Assembly (NCBI GenBank): GCA_028386065.3
Contig: JAKUCV010001424.1
Location: forward strand, 1 to 64,000
Direction: 5' to 3'
From: Turnera subulata
Taxonomy: Eukaryota; Streptophyta; Magnoliopsida; Malpighiales; Passifloraceae
Length of the DNA stretch: 64,000 nucleotides
The position numbers and the translations under genes were made by a program. The notes beneath the pieces are model-generated. The model made no database searches, had not been told where the DNA came from, and worked only from the letters and a program-made list of their open reading frames with translations. Shown here in pieces: positions 47,764 through 60,500 of the stretch. Each line of letters opens with the position of its first letter. The first letter of the stretch is position 1.

Positions 47764-50700
47764 TTAAATCTTCAGCAACTCCTGAAAGACAAAGATTGAG
47801 GTCACTATGTGCCACCCGTATTACAATGCATAACCTGACAGATTCAGAATCTCATGCCAATCCAGCAGACACTTAATAATTTCCAAGACTCTTTTGCACG
47901 TTCTTTTCATTCTTTGGCTTCAGATGGATAGGCAAGCGTGGATTCTGTTTTTTACTCAACTTGGTACCTTTCAACTAATTTTTCAAGCATGCAAAACCAA
48001 CGCAAAAATCAATTAACATGAGAACAAATGATCAAACAAGTTACACTTGTCCATAAGTTGAGAGCACCAAGTTTATCTCGTACAGAGTTTGGCCACCGAT
48101 CCAATTCCACTAGATAGCCAGTAATTCATATAGGAATAACAACCACATGAAACAAGCTAAAGCAAACATATATTCCTACCAAAAAGTTGATCGCTTGTTA
48201 TGCTAGTACTTTGATTAACAAGATAGATACCTTTTCTTTTTGTTTGTACATAGCATCAATCTTCTTAACATATTCATCTGTAAGCTTCTGCAGAAAACCA
48301 TGACGTTAGCTTTGAGTGATTAAAAGAGAGCAGAGTCGCGGACTCCTAACTCAATTTCTATTGGCAATAGAGAAAATGAAAAGAAATATCACTGGGGAGA
48401 TACAAAAGGGAACAAGACGAAAATGAGAATTTAAATAGAGGACTAGTAACTACCAATGATTAACTACAAAAACAAGTATGATTGCTACTACCAAACTACC
48501 TTACATAGAAAACAGCAAAGAACTTTCCTGCATGAATCAGCTTCAACACAACACTTTTAGGGAACGTTTGTATGGATATGCGTTCATATAACATGTGAGA
48601 GTACTAAAGGGCAGTTATCCATATTACTGAAGCCAAAAATTGCATTAAACAACCAACTAGCACATGTCAACACCCAAAATTTCTAAAGAACTTTTTTTGA
48701 AGAAAAGTTGAGAATGTGAAGCTCAATTAACCTGCCTGAATATCCCTGAATGAATAATTGTACTTTTCAAGTCTATAATCATTTGAGTCATGTAGCCGAA
48801 GCAATCTATTAAATGTCCACAGCTAATTAACATAAAACAAATTGCATGCCTTACAATTGTAGATAAAGCAAAGCATACCGTGGTTACTAGAACAAATACA
48901 AAACTCAACTCAACTAACTGATAACATAACCTTAACTATTCAATTACCTGCATATCACTTGACAAGTCCTTCACATTGTCTTCTGAAAGTTTCTTCTCCT
49001 AAAGATAGAAGGCACATAAATTTTGAGAAAAAAGACCCCCGGCAGTAAAGAAACAAGAATGGTTATTCTCCATTCAAACCTTTTTCAGTTTGTCATACGT
49101 TTTAAGTGCATCTCTTCTGACATTCCTCACGGCAACCTATAGACAAAGGCCAGGAAAGCGCATTTGAGCAGTAAAGGTCGATGGTTTCAATGTAGTCCAT
49201 TAATGAACATGCAAATCTATAATGCTGTGCTAAAAGTTACAACTATCTAATGTGGCAATGGAGGAGATCATGTGATGATATCATCTCTGTTTTCACATAA
49301 GTTCCAAGAAAACTGCAAGTAAGAAGCACAATATTCAACATTTACAAGAAAAAAATCAAACCAGAATATCCAATTATAAAGAAAACAATTGAGAGACAAT
49401 GATAATGACCTCATAAAGAAAACAATCCACTATTCAGAAATCCAAAATTTACCTTTCCTTCTTCAGCCTGTTTGGCTACCAGCTTTGCTAATTCCTGGAA
49501 GGGGAAAAAAAAGACCAAGTAACTTCACTGACAAGTACAGCACTCGGTGCAACTTAAACTAATTTTTGAAGCCTACTTCAAAATTCATCTCATACTATAA
49601 GACACATAGCATTGTGCCACATCCTAAATTAATGCCTTCCCAGGGACAATGTTAATCTTCAGGTACATGCATGAAAATGCACCAAAAGACAATACAAAAC
49701 ATCAAATGATTTATGACTCTATTTTTTAGATAGAGCTTTTCAATGGCCAAAATGAAACAGAAACAGAAGGCAGAACTTTTCAAATAAGGAAAGACGTTAC
49801 CAGGTTATGACTAAATGGTAATTTCCCAAGAATTAAATCATGCTCTGATCAAGGGAATTCCCCCCAAAAAAATTCTATATTGATTTGAACTGCCTTTAAA
49901 TGACTGGTGGCGGAGACTGGGATAAAGAAATCTCAGGACAGAAAAGTGAGATTTAGAGCTCTAACAAGCAAGGCCCTGTGAACCAGGCTGTCAATTAATC
50001 CCACAAGTGTAGACAGTATATGGAAAAATTGAGAACAGTATCTGCAACCAAGATTCATAACCAAAACTTTGATGAACCACCGAACTTAATTTTACGGTAA
50101 CATGCATAAGATAAAAATCTGCTTGGTTTATACAAGTGATGATAATAAAGGTACCACTTGTTGCACAGGGACCAACTTGAGGGAAATGAGAATGACCTTT
50201 CTTTTATCAGACGTCAATTGAGGAACGGACAAGCGTATCGTTTCTCCATCATTACTAGGAGGCAAATCAAGATTGGAGCTGACAATAGCCTTCTCTATTA
50301 GCTTGAGGCTGACAAACATGATTTGTCAAAAGTGACATAAATCAGAAACCAAATAGAATATGAATAAAAAATTCTTCATAACATACTGGTTGCACATGAT
50401 ATTGAAGTTCATAAAGGTTGGGAAGCATGTAAGCCACTTATATGGAAGCATGACCATACGCTCAGCAACGATTCCTGTTGTGCAAAGCACATTTGTACAT
50501 TGTGCCCATTGTCAAAAGAAATTTTCTATGAAGTCTAGCTTCTAACCCCCTTTCAATTACCTTGCGGCTATCTTTCAGCATGCAAATCAGCATACTTTCA
50601 TTCAGGAATTTTATTTTATACTAGAAAGAGAAAAGAAAGAGCCAGCTAATTCATAAGAGTTCTGAAATTATTAATTGTTCTTGAGTTTGCGGTATACCTG

Positions 50701-52015
50701 GACTTGTCATACGGCTGAATCAAGAGAGAACTTGCATCTGGAGTACTGATTTGAGCCAAGCTCTTCAAGCTGACTGGTGTTCCATAATATTCCACCTGAA
50801 TGGATATTCTCAGTGGTCTATGTAGAGATTATTTTAACAAATGCTAATAACCAGAACAGTTTAGAATCTAAACACAGTTGTAGCAAAGTGATTTCAAGAA
50901 TGAAATCCAACAGACTTCAACTTTCACATCGATGCCCAAAAGGACATAAATGAATGATTGCAGTCAAACACAACCTCAGAACCTTGTTCCATTGGCTATA
51001 CAGCACACCAGTTCTACGAGGCCAACAAATGAGGCTAATATCAAGCATTTTTACTGAATGCCCCTCTAAATTATCAAACCATCACAAAATAGTTCCAACT
51101 TCCACGTGCTAAAGACTCCATAAGCAATCACTCATAGTTATATATTCTATGCCAAGGTTCACAGCTGAAGCAGGTTTGCCCTATAAATTGGTGAGGTACC
51201 AAAGCACTTGCAGCTTTTGTGGAGAACAAAAAATGCAGTAAGACAACACACTTAGACAAGCATCCATACCTGAATCTTATCAAGAATGGCTGGATTGGCT
51301 CTATCCGTCCTCACCGAATTAAACGCGGATCGAACAGAGTCAAGAGTCTTCTCCATCTTCGATTTCTAATAATAAAACCACCAACAACACTCACATTATT
51401 CACCAAAACAAACACATCAACAAGGCATTAAACTAGAAAGGCCCTAAAATCAAACTATCAAGTCGGCTCACAGCATTTGTCTCCACAGCAGCTTTCTCCG
51501 CTTGGATCTCTTCGGTGGTAGCATATCTCCTGAAATCACCACACAACTATTTCAAACCGAAATCACAGCCCAATCTGTTAAAAACAACGGTAACAAAAAA
51601 AAAAAAAAAAAGTGTACCAACGGAAACGAAACGAGTGAAGTTTCACTTCACTTGCCTCCATTTCAAGAGCTCTTTCACAACAACAGACTTGCCGGGAAGT
51701 TTCGCGGAGCCGTTAGATAAACCGGAACAGAGGACTCGGTGACCGTTACAACGGACTCTGGCGCGGTGAGGTCCCCTGTGAAGCGAACCTGTAAAATTTA
51801 AAAAAGTAGCTTCGCGTTATAATGCTTGCAAGGGGAGACTAAATGCCCCAGCATTTGCTCATAAATTACAGAAAAAAAAAAACAAACAAACAAACAAAGA
51901 TAACTGAGAGAGAGGCGGGGGTTAGAGTACCTGGGAGGGAGAGGAGGGTTTTGGGAGAGTTGGGGTTGGGTTGCAACAAAGACCGGCCCGGTCCCGGCGA
52001 GAATGGGGTTGCCAT
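47764..52015 (-). CDS. RRF: Ribosome recycling factor, plastid
   Basis: Eleven exons on the minus strand join to 268 aa: 52015-51931, 51788-51656, 51529-51472, 51365-51270, 50795-50698, 50308-50197, 49494-49453, 49136-49080, 48998-48948, 48287-48231 and 47781-47764. The Ser/Pro/Arg-rich N-terminus is a plausible plastid transit peptide. RRF blocks follow in order: [107 protein letters not shown] and [20 protein letters not shown]. With EF-G, RRF splits post-termination ribosomes; the plastid form is essential for chloroplast translation. Intron 2 must use a GC donor (AG|GCAAGT) to keep frame; all others are GT-AG. Confidence 0.95.
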
Positions 52016-52471
52016 CGGATGGGAACCAAGAGTGTGTGAAGGCAGAGGTTTTGTTTTTTTTTTGGGGATAGTAGGAGAATGGGGTCTTGGCTTTATGTGT
52101 TACTAGCTACGAAAAGCGGGTGAGGAAGGAGGAATATTGTGGATAAGAACTGGCATGTCCATTCCCAGGAAAATTTGTATTTATGAAACTACTAGAAAAT
52201 TGTGAAAATGGAGAAAAAAGAAACGAGAAATTCTGATTTGGTTGCGGGCTGGAGTTTAGATGGGCTTAGCATACCAATGAAGAAGTGGGCTAGATCCTCT
52301 TACCAGGGTGACAGGTTCATTTCATTTCAAGTGTAGCTTATATGTAGATTTCTATAACTATAAAAGCCGGCCGGTAGCCCAATAATAAACAGACCCGTTC
52401 AGGTTCGAGTTTAAAGTTAAGAATTCAAATATTTTAAAGCCACACCCACACCAATGCATGGATTAGGCTTT
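52016..52471. other. 5' flank of RRF
   Basis: Leader and promoter of the minus-strand RRF gene, with no sharp motif. It contains the left target repeat of the retroposon at 52472. Confidence 0.3.
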
Positions 52472-52632
52472 TTTTTGTTGAAACCGGGAAGAAAAATATA
52501 CGTGAGCTTGGTACATGGTTAGAAATCGGTAGCTCAGGTCGACTTATATCTTAAGCAAGAGGCATATCAATCATAGTACAACTAATACATGAAAAGGGAT
52601 CCGAATCCCAGACAAAATAGACAGACTAATAC
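52472..52632 (-). mobile_element. 161-bp retroposon with 18-bp target duplication
   Basis: Exact repeats ATGCATGGATTAGGCTTT at 52454-52471 and 52633-52650 bracket a segment that starts with a T run on the plus strand, so its A tail lies on the minus strand. The minus strand has a B-box-like GGGATTCGGATCCC, consistent with a SINE. No clear A-box is seen. Confidence 0.85.
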
Positions 52633-52650
52633 ATGCATGGATTAGGCTTT

Positions 52651-54734
52651 ACCATCGGGCAGGCTCCTCCCTATATATAAAATTAGTTGCATATCGTAAA
52701 AGCAATTCAAACTCGTTTCTCTTCCTGGGTTCATTTTTCATTGACTCAGTGTAGTCGTTAGTTAAGTTGCTTTCCTTACTAAAAATCTGTAACTCGGTTT
52801 GCTCCTTCTGTGATCACGGGTTACAGTTAAAAAGGTTTGTTAGTCCAATTAGATATACATTCGAAATTCAAGGTAACAATTAGCTGTGGCCTACGTACAA
52901 TTTCACCATTTTGGCGCCAACAAGTTGACATTTCAGTTTTGCAGATCATTTATGCACCTGCTCAGTTTTACAGTTGGATTTTACAATCTGAATTTAAGGC
53001 GGTGAGCAGTAATGTCTTTGCCTTATGTTTTTTCATGGACGCCTTGTGATAAGACAGGGTGCGTCTTGTACGTAGTGGACATACACTAGGGCTAGATATT
53101 ATAGCCAAAGGGCACAATGTTATGAATGGAAAAAAGCCTGTTGGGCAGTCTGTTTTTCTAATTCAAGCATCCTCGGGTATTATTGGTATATGGTAACAGT
53201 GTTAATACGAAAGACAAAACATGTCATCCTACTGGCATCATCACATGAATGTTTTTCATTTTTTTCGGTGGAAATCATCACATGAATGTTACACCCCCAG
53301 AGTAAAAAAGAAGTTTTCTCACTGATCCAGCTGGTTAAAATAAGGGCCCAAAATATCAAGTGTAGATATGCATTCCAATTTTGGCAACGAAGAACTGAGC
53401 TGGCTAACACTATAGTATGTGGCCCGGTAAAGGCTGATGGTAAGATGTTAGAGCAATAAATGAGAGCAGACACGGAGGACAGTTTGGTGGACTAGTTCAA
53501 TTCAGAGTTCTTTCTTAGGGTTCAAAAAATAAATTCAGGGTTTGTAATCAATCTCCTGTGTTAGACATTCGATCAATGAATAAACAACTGACTGGGCCAA
53601 TTAGTGGAAGAAGATTGCTAGGGACGGAAGGGAGTAGTAGAAGCACAGCTAAACCCAAAAACCATTCCTCAATTGCTTACAAGGGAAGATTGAATTGGCA
53701 TGGTCGCATCCATATACATCCCCGTCTTGAATATCGTATTCGAATCTGCTTGGTAGTACTTGGCAACAAACACTTTCATCTGTGTTGACCTCCATGATAT
53801 TTGTGCCACTAGCAGTCCCAACTACACTTCGTTTCGTTTCTGGTGTGTGTGAGGAACCTTTCAAACAAACAACAACAGCAAAAGTAACACACAAAAAAGT
53901 AACAGTGGCAGATGCCGCTATATGTTTTAATCTCCTTTTTGCCAGAATGAAATGCAAAATAAATATTAGTATAATATATTTTGGTCGACGGACACTCGGA
54001 ACTAGATCTGATGTTCATTGCTTTTAACGCTACTACCAATTTTGGGAGCAAGTATCCTCTCTCTTAGAAGTAACTTTTTGCAAGCTCTCCTCCTGTGCCT
54101 GGCTCATTCATTCGGCGATACCAAAATTTTTGGACATGTATGAACTTGTGAGAGCCTAGGTAGCCCAATTTTAGTCATTTTTCTCCTACCACTCCACAAG
54201 TACAGCCTCAGTTTCATTATTGATAATGGCAATGCAATAACTTAAGCAAACTGTTTACCCAATTTGTCCCTCTGGATGAAATATTACACTTTCCATTCTA
54301 TTATATAGTAGCCATACTCCATTTCAGCATCACAAACCTGTTTTTGGATTGCTTTTCTTTCTTCCTCTTCGTCTTTTCTCCCCCCACACCAACGTAGTCA
54401 CATCCAACGATCCATCATACGCATAACTGGTGGTAGTAGGTAAGAAGAAAATAGGAAATTTGTTTGACCAAGTGTTAATAAATTAAAGTAATAATAAAAA
54501 ATAAAAATAAGGAAACAGTTAACAGCGAGAGCGAAGCCGTTAAAAAAGCCGTGGATGGCGCTTCCTCCTAGTAACCTCGATACTAACACGAGAAGTTGCA
54601 CGTGCAAAGACAGTCAATACACGTAAGACTCTCACTACAAAAAAAAAAAAGTCAAAAACTACCCGATAAAAAACGAGTAACTAAAAGGCTTTTTCCTGGG
54701 GAAGAAAAAAGAAAAAAACAAGAGCAATAACTCT
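52651..54734. other. Gene-free region
   Basis: No supported gene. A minus-strand open frame at 53649-53957 (102 aa, hydrophobic near its start) has no recognised domain. Only the micro-insertion at 53254-53273 stands out. Confidence 0.4.
53254..53273 (-). mobile_element. 20-bp micro-insertion with 17-bp target duplication
   Basis: TTTCATTTTTTTCGGTGGAA lies between exact 17-bp repeats ATCATCACATGAATGTT at 53237-53253 and 53274-53290. On the minus strand it reads TTCCACCG followed by an A-rich tail. Confidence 0.82.
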
Positions 54735-54755
54735 GGTGTTATATAATATAACACC
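54735..54755. promoter_or_regulatory. TATA-containing palindrome upstream of the patatin-like gene
   Basis: GGTGTTAT, then ATAAT, then ATAACACC form a 21-bp near-perfect palindrome containing TATATAATA. It is 351-371 bp upstream of the ATG at 55106. It could be the TATA box of that gene, with a long leader that would contain a short upstream open frame at 54953-54976. This is inference from sequence only. Confidence 0.4.
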
Positions 54756-55105
54756 ATACCATAACCACCACCCTGTGTCTATTATCTATCACGTCCATCC
54801 ACTCCCGGTTTTATCTCTCTCCCCTACTCAGAGCCCACAGAGAGTAACTGAGACCAAAGTCACGCACAAACACACTTACTCTCCACTTCCACAAAACCAG
54901 TACAAAGATTTTGCTTAGAGTAAAGAAGAGCGTGCATTTTTGCCAGGCATTAATGTCCCTCACCACCAAAACGTGAGTACTTCCTCTCCTTTTCTTTGCC
55001 AATTCCAGGGTTAGGAGAAAAAGAATAACCTTCATAGAAAGCTAAACATATTACATATATACTCACAGTTACAGAGTATAGAGGAGAAGAGTGAGTGTGT
55101 GTGAT

Positions 55106-56574
55106 ATGGACTTGAGTAAGGTGACGCTAGAGATTTTCTCGAAACTGGAGCAGCAATGGCTCTCCCACTGCGAAAATATCGCGAAGAAGACTCGAGTTCT
55201 CAGCATTGACGGCGGAGGCACCACCGGCATTGTCTCTGGCGCCGCCCTCATCCACCTCGAGGACCAGATCCGCCTCAAAATCGGCGATCCTAACGCGCGC
55301 ATTGCCGATTTCTTCGACATTATCGCCGGTACAGGCATCGGCGCTCTCCTCGCCGCCATGCTCACCGCTGACGACGGCTCCGGGCGCCCGCTCTACTCTG
55401 CGAGAGACGCCGTCGCGTTCGTCGCGAACAAAAACTCCGAGCTCTTCCGCTGCGGGGGCGGATTCCTCCTGCGCCGCCGCAGGAGGTTCTCCGGCACCAG
55501 CATGGAGAAGGCTTTGAAGGAAGCGTTCAAGAGAGACGACGGGAAGGTGTTGACCTTGAAGGACACGTGCAAGCCTCTCCTGGTTCCCTGCTTCGACCTC
55601 AGGAGCTCCGCTCCTTTCGTTTTCTCCCGTGCCGACGCGTCCGAGTCACCGAGTTTCGACTTCGAGTTATGGAAAGTCTGCCGCGCCACTTCGGCCACTC
55701 CCGGCCTCTTCAAGCCGTTTAACTTGACTTCCACCGACGGAAAGACCTCGTGCTGCGCCATTGACGGCGGACTCGTCATGAACAACCCCACGGCGGCGGC
55801 GGTTACGCACGTGCTTCATAACAAGCGAGATTTCCCCACGGTTAACAGCGTGGAGGATCTGTTGGTCCTGTCGTTAGGTAACGGTCAGTTGAGTGGAGGA
55901 TCGCCTGGCGGGAGGAAACTCCGTCATAGCGGAGAGTGCTCTACATCTTCTGTTGTGGACATTGTTCTTGACGGCGTCTCGGAGAACGTTGATCAAATGT
56001 TGGGTAACGCATTCTGTTGGAACCGCACAGATTACGTGAGAATCCAGGTATTTTCCGTTTCGCACTTTGGCTTCGATTTTTGAGGTCTACTCGTTTTGAT
56101 ACTAAGCTCTCCTGAAATGTTTTTCCTTGTAAAAATATTTTTTTACACTAAGATTCCCATTTTCGATGGTAGTTTTTCTTGGTTTTGCCATTCCACTACC
56201 GGAAGGCCAATGTTATCTTCGGTTTTTGCCAAAACATTGTCGTTTGTTTGACTTTGTGGGTGAATTTTTTTTTAAGTATTTTCTTCGGTTTTCCCTACAC
56301 GTATAGAAGTACAGTTTTTATGTGTCGGTTTATAGTAATTAACGGCGCCAAACATGTGCAGGGAAACGGAATAGTGGGGCCAAGGACGGAAGAGGATGTG
56401 CTGGAGGAGAGAGGGGTGGAGTCATTGCCGTTTGGCGGGAAGCGGTTGTTGACGGAGACTAACGGACAAAGGATAGAGAGCTTCGTGCAACGCCTTGTCG
56501 CTTCAGGGAAGAGTAGCCTGCCTCCCAGTCCTTGCAAGGATTCAGTCGTTAGCCCTCTTGTTAACGGTCGTTAG
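55106..56574 (+). CDS. Group III patatin-like protein (acyl hydrolase family)
   Basis: Two exons, 55106-56047 and 56362-56574, with a GT-AG phase 0 intron, give 384 aa, the usual length of pPLAIII/PLP6-9 proteins. The start is the ATG at 55106, giving MDLSKVTLEIFSKLEQQW. The oxyanion loop is DGGGTTG (35-41). The place of the esterase box GxSxG is taken by GTGIG (75-79), with Gly77 for the catalytic Ser, a feature of group III. The second dyad motif is DGG (220-222) in AIDGGLVMNNPT. The C-terminal part (GNGIVGPRTEEDVLEERGVE) is typical too. Family members affect cell elongation and lipid turnover and may retain weak lipase activity despite the substitution. Exon 1 is GC-rich. The paralogue cannot be fixed from this sequence. 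Confidence 0.93.
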
Positions 56575-56951
56575 CTAGTTTTTGTGGCCCTACCCCTTTG
56601 GTATTACTTTTTCTTAACCCCTCATCTGACAATGCAGCTGTGGGTTCGCTTCACTAGTTAACTTTCTCTGTTTCGAGTTAAATATTAGTGCCTGAATCCT
56701 AATAATAATCTTGTTCAGCTTAGAGTTTCTCTTTTGATCTACCTAGTGCCTATGGGTTTCGTTGCGCTGCATTGGTGGTGTAGAAGTCCTTTGATCTAAC
56801 CGTGAACCGATGACTGTTTTTTTTTTTTAATTTTTTTACCATTTACGTATGCTATTGTTGCGTATAAAGAGGCAAATCTGTTTCGAACAGTACTACATGG
56901 CATTGCAAGCCACTCCTGTCCCTGCGGATTTCTTCAGATGCATTATAGCTT

Positions 56952-57573
56952 TTTTTTTTTTTTGAGAAAAATAAGCATTTTTCATTCATATAAACAGATC
57001 TAAAAATCTGAAATTACATAGCTGAAGATCTAATATAGCAAAAGCATAAGAAAAATCTAATAAAAGAATTTTTCTTAACCTACTACATAAAAATACACAA
57101 CGCGATTTATTTCCTTCAATAGAGGATTTACAAAGGCACACTACTCGCGACATACTTGCGAGTATCAGATCCAGACCCAATATGGTCCGTGCAGCAACCA
57201 CCATGCCAACAGGTAAATGTGAGACATACTTGTGGGGGAAAATATCCCTTTGTTGGTAAATTTCTGTAGCAGATAAAGAATCGTTCTTCAAATCGAATCT
57301 TCCTCCATGAACTTTGGCTTCCATAGTCTTATTTGAAACACCGAAAAAGGTAAGAAAACTCCAGAAGGAGAGAAACCAACTCACAAAAAGTGAGACTAAA
57401 CCCACAAGAAGTGGGAATAAACCAACGAAACTAAAAACAAAAACAAAAATAAGTTAGTTGAAAGAAATTTTGGTGGGGGTTCACCGTCGGAAGAAAGTCG
57501 GCGGCACCCCGAAATTGTAGATCTAAAGTTTTTCTCTAAGAGAATGAGAGAAAAGAGAAAACCCTAATTCACC
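56952..57573 (-). mobile_element. 622-bp non-autonomous retroposon with one open frame
   Basis: Exact 17-bp repeats CAGATGCATTATAGCTT at 56935-56951 and 57574-57590 bracket it. The T run at its left end is the A tail of a minus-strand element. Its minus-strand 5' end is GGGTGAATTAGGGTTTTCTC, and its 3' end GCTTATTTTTCTC plus A run is LINE-like. A 139-aa open frame (57405-56986, minus) has no recognised domain. It may be an internally deleted LINE or a transcript-derived insertion. Confidence 0.82.
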
Positions 57574-57590
57574 CAGATGCATTATAGCTT

Positions 57591-60500
57591 GTTGGACTCT
57601 AATGAGAAAATAAGTAAATACTTTTGTTTTGGGAAAACTGCTTTATTTGATTATTTTTATATTGGAGCAGCGGACTTAATCTTATATTTAATTTTACCAA
57701 TAATCATTGTACTATAAATATATCATGTAAGTATATCGACTAAACTTAAGTGTCCATTTCAACTTTCTAAATTATAGATTTTAAATCAAGAAAATAAATA
57801 AATCCCAAGAGGAGTAGAGAAAACCTTAGATATATTTTATACAAATAAAAATCCTAATTACAGCAAGATAAAAGTTCCCCCGGTTTCACTTAGATGTTGG
57901 GACTGACGACTTGTAGCGCGCACCGGCCGTTCAGTTAGGCTCGCAAATTGGGGCGTCATAACACATTGAGAAACTGTAAAGTGTGAAAAGAAATTGTGTA
58001 GACTTCGGTCCTTCGAATCGCAAGAAGAAAAGAAAAAGATGCCTTTAGAAAGTAAGAAAAATAATGGACAAGACAGACATTGGGACCGAAGTAATATTTG
58101 GATAGATATAGAAACAAATAAATCAAATCATCATGAAAGGTAAAATCTCATCATACTTCCTTTCTGGCAAACTGGTGGTTTATAGCGAGTTATTTGCTTT
58201 TGGGATGTTGTACAAGCAGAACTCTTTCCTCTGTCCATAAGAACGGGATTCAGCGATTCAGCCATGCAAGTTAAACTAAAAGTGAAAACAAATGTAAAAA
58301 ATTCCAAAGAAGAAAAAGAACGGGTGAGTGATCTTAAAAAGTCTAATGATGTTTAAATTTACTGGCCTACAAGGGAAAAAGGTCAATCACTTATTACAGT
58401 ACTCGATAGTTGCTAGAAGGAACCAACGAGAATACAGCAGCTCGATCCTGTGGGAGCACTTGTTAAGAATATTTGGAACAGAAACGAACTAACAACTTCA
58501 GTACAAACCAGAAGCAATGGAAAGTTGGATTCCACTAAGAAGATGGGCTATTATTTTTCATTATTTTCTTTTGTGTCATAAATAGGGTATGCAGTTGCAT
58601 AAATTGAATAATATTGGCTTGGATAGCCACTGGAGACTGGAACTAGTGGAATACGTTTTCTAGCCTAGGGTAACCCACCTCATCTCTGTTATAGATCCTC
58701 TTGCCATGAGTACACGTTGCAGCATGAACAAGGAAAAGAATCAAAATTACATAAGTACGTGTGGGATACAGAGACCACATTGTCATACAGTAATACTTTT
58801 CAATTTCAACGCCTCAAAGTAATGGAAAAAATAATCAAGAACCTTCCTTTTTCTCGTAACTGCTATGACTTTTTTAGTTCTTAATTTTAGTATGTAACTA
58901 CACTAGACTTTTTTAGTATGTTTATTCTTAATTTTTTCCCTGGTCCTGTTTTGGGAAGCGTGTTGGTGGATGAGAGAATTACTACTTACTTCTCTATTAG
59001 TGTTACTGGCAATCGACAGAATCAGTAATTGCTTATTTCTACAATATATACCGGTCCATATATAGTTTTTTGCCTTTTGATCCTCTTTCTTTCCTAATTA
59101 ACTATATCCTTTGTGATTCAACCAAAAAACTTGCAGGTATCCTTTGTGATATTGATCTTACGCAAGGGTAGCTAGGAGCAGGAAGCTTGAATGTTTTGTG
59201 GAATTTAGTGTGTAATTAAGCAATAGCCTTATCTTTAAATATTTTTGATAACGACATTATGTAAGACAAGACTCAAAGCCTCAACAAAAATATTGTTTGC
59301 CAATTGCATAAAGAGGTTCAATTTCTACCCCAAGCCAACCTGGTTGATGTGGACATGGTCCCAGAATGAGTTAAGAAAATAGAATCCAGTAGCTTTCCCA
59401 AGCAATTAAATTGGCTTTCATGGAAATGGAGTAGTGGGATGGAGATGCAGACAGGGGGACCTCGAGGTCAATTTTAGCAGTGGTTTCTTGCGGAAGCAAG
59501 TTCCTTGTGCAGTGATTTCTTGGATGAGAGTGCAATGAAGGGAAGCTGGCCCTGCTTGGGCTATTTTCTTTTTATATATGTTTGTTTGAATATTACATAT
59601 GATTCGTAGATGTGCTGTTTCTTTTTCTCTATAAAAAAAAAAAGACAACATCCTACGTTCTCATGGTTTCTTCATGGACTATAAACAGTACATGTTATAA
59701 TAGTGCTGGATACTGTTACTGTTAATCCTTTGTAACGAGGAACCATATATATTGAACTATATTATGGTCTTTGTCAAAATCAATAAATAGGTAGGTGTTA
59801 CATATTATGGACGTCATGTCGCTTACTGTTGTGAAGGACCACCCCAAGAAAAAACTATGATTTTTTTTTTTTTCAAGACATAGCATTCCAACTGTGATTG
59901 GAGGTTTGACAAATTATACCGAAAATTGTGTTATTAGCGCTTGAGGATGTCAATATTTTATGTGCAATCAATTTTAAGAAGTGCCGGAAAAAAAAAATCA
60001 ATTTAAGAAGTGGAGACTTAATTACGGAAAATTTTAGAAAAGAGATTGTCAAATCACAAGGTCAAATTCCTGCCATGAAGGTGAGTTACGAAAATATGCT
60101 TTACTGGCAAGTTTTGATGAGTCAAATTAAGTCAACCAAGTATGTAACTACTTACTAGCATACTTGCAACAGTGATTTGGAAAGGAAAATTAGTTATTTG
60201 AACCAAACACCAATTGTTTATTTATTCCCTTTTGCCTTATTTAGCGATCTAATATAAGTAGCATTGCTTGGGATCTTATTTAAGACATCTAGATCCTTCA
60301 CGTTGCCTTTGGCTGAGGTGGTAGGAGTCGCGTCTTCGGCCAAGACACTTCGCCACAGCTTCAGGCTGTTGCTAAGGACCATTGACTCATTGATTTGACT
60401 AGTAAAGATGAGTAAATGACTGAATAATTAGTGAGTTCTTGATAATATCCCTTTTTAAGTGATTCCATTGACGCGGATTTCATAGATTGTTGTTGAAGAT

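Noticed and set aside
53649..53957. 102-aa minus-strand open frame with a hydrophobic N-terminus
   Set aside because: No recognised domain, no splice partners and no conserved motif; length is within chance for this region.
60300..60380. tRNA-like stretch (GGCTGAGGTGGTAGGAG)
   Set aside because: Only a weak A-box resemblance; no B-box or cloverleaf can be drawn.
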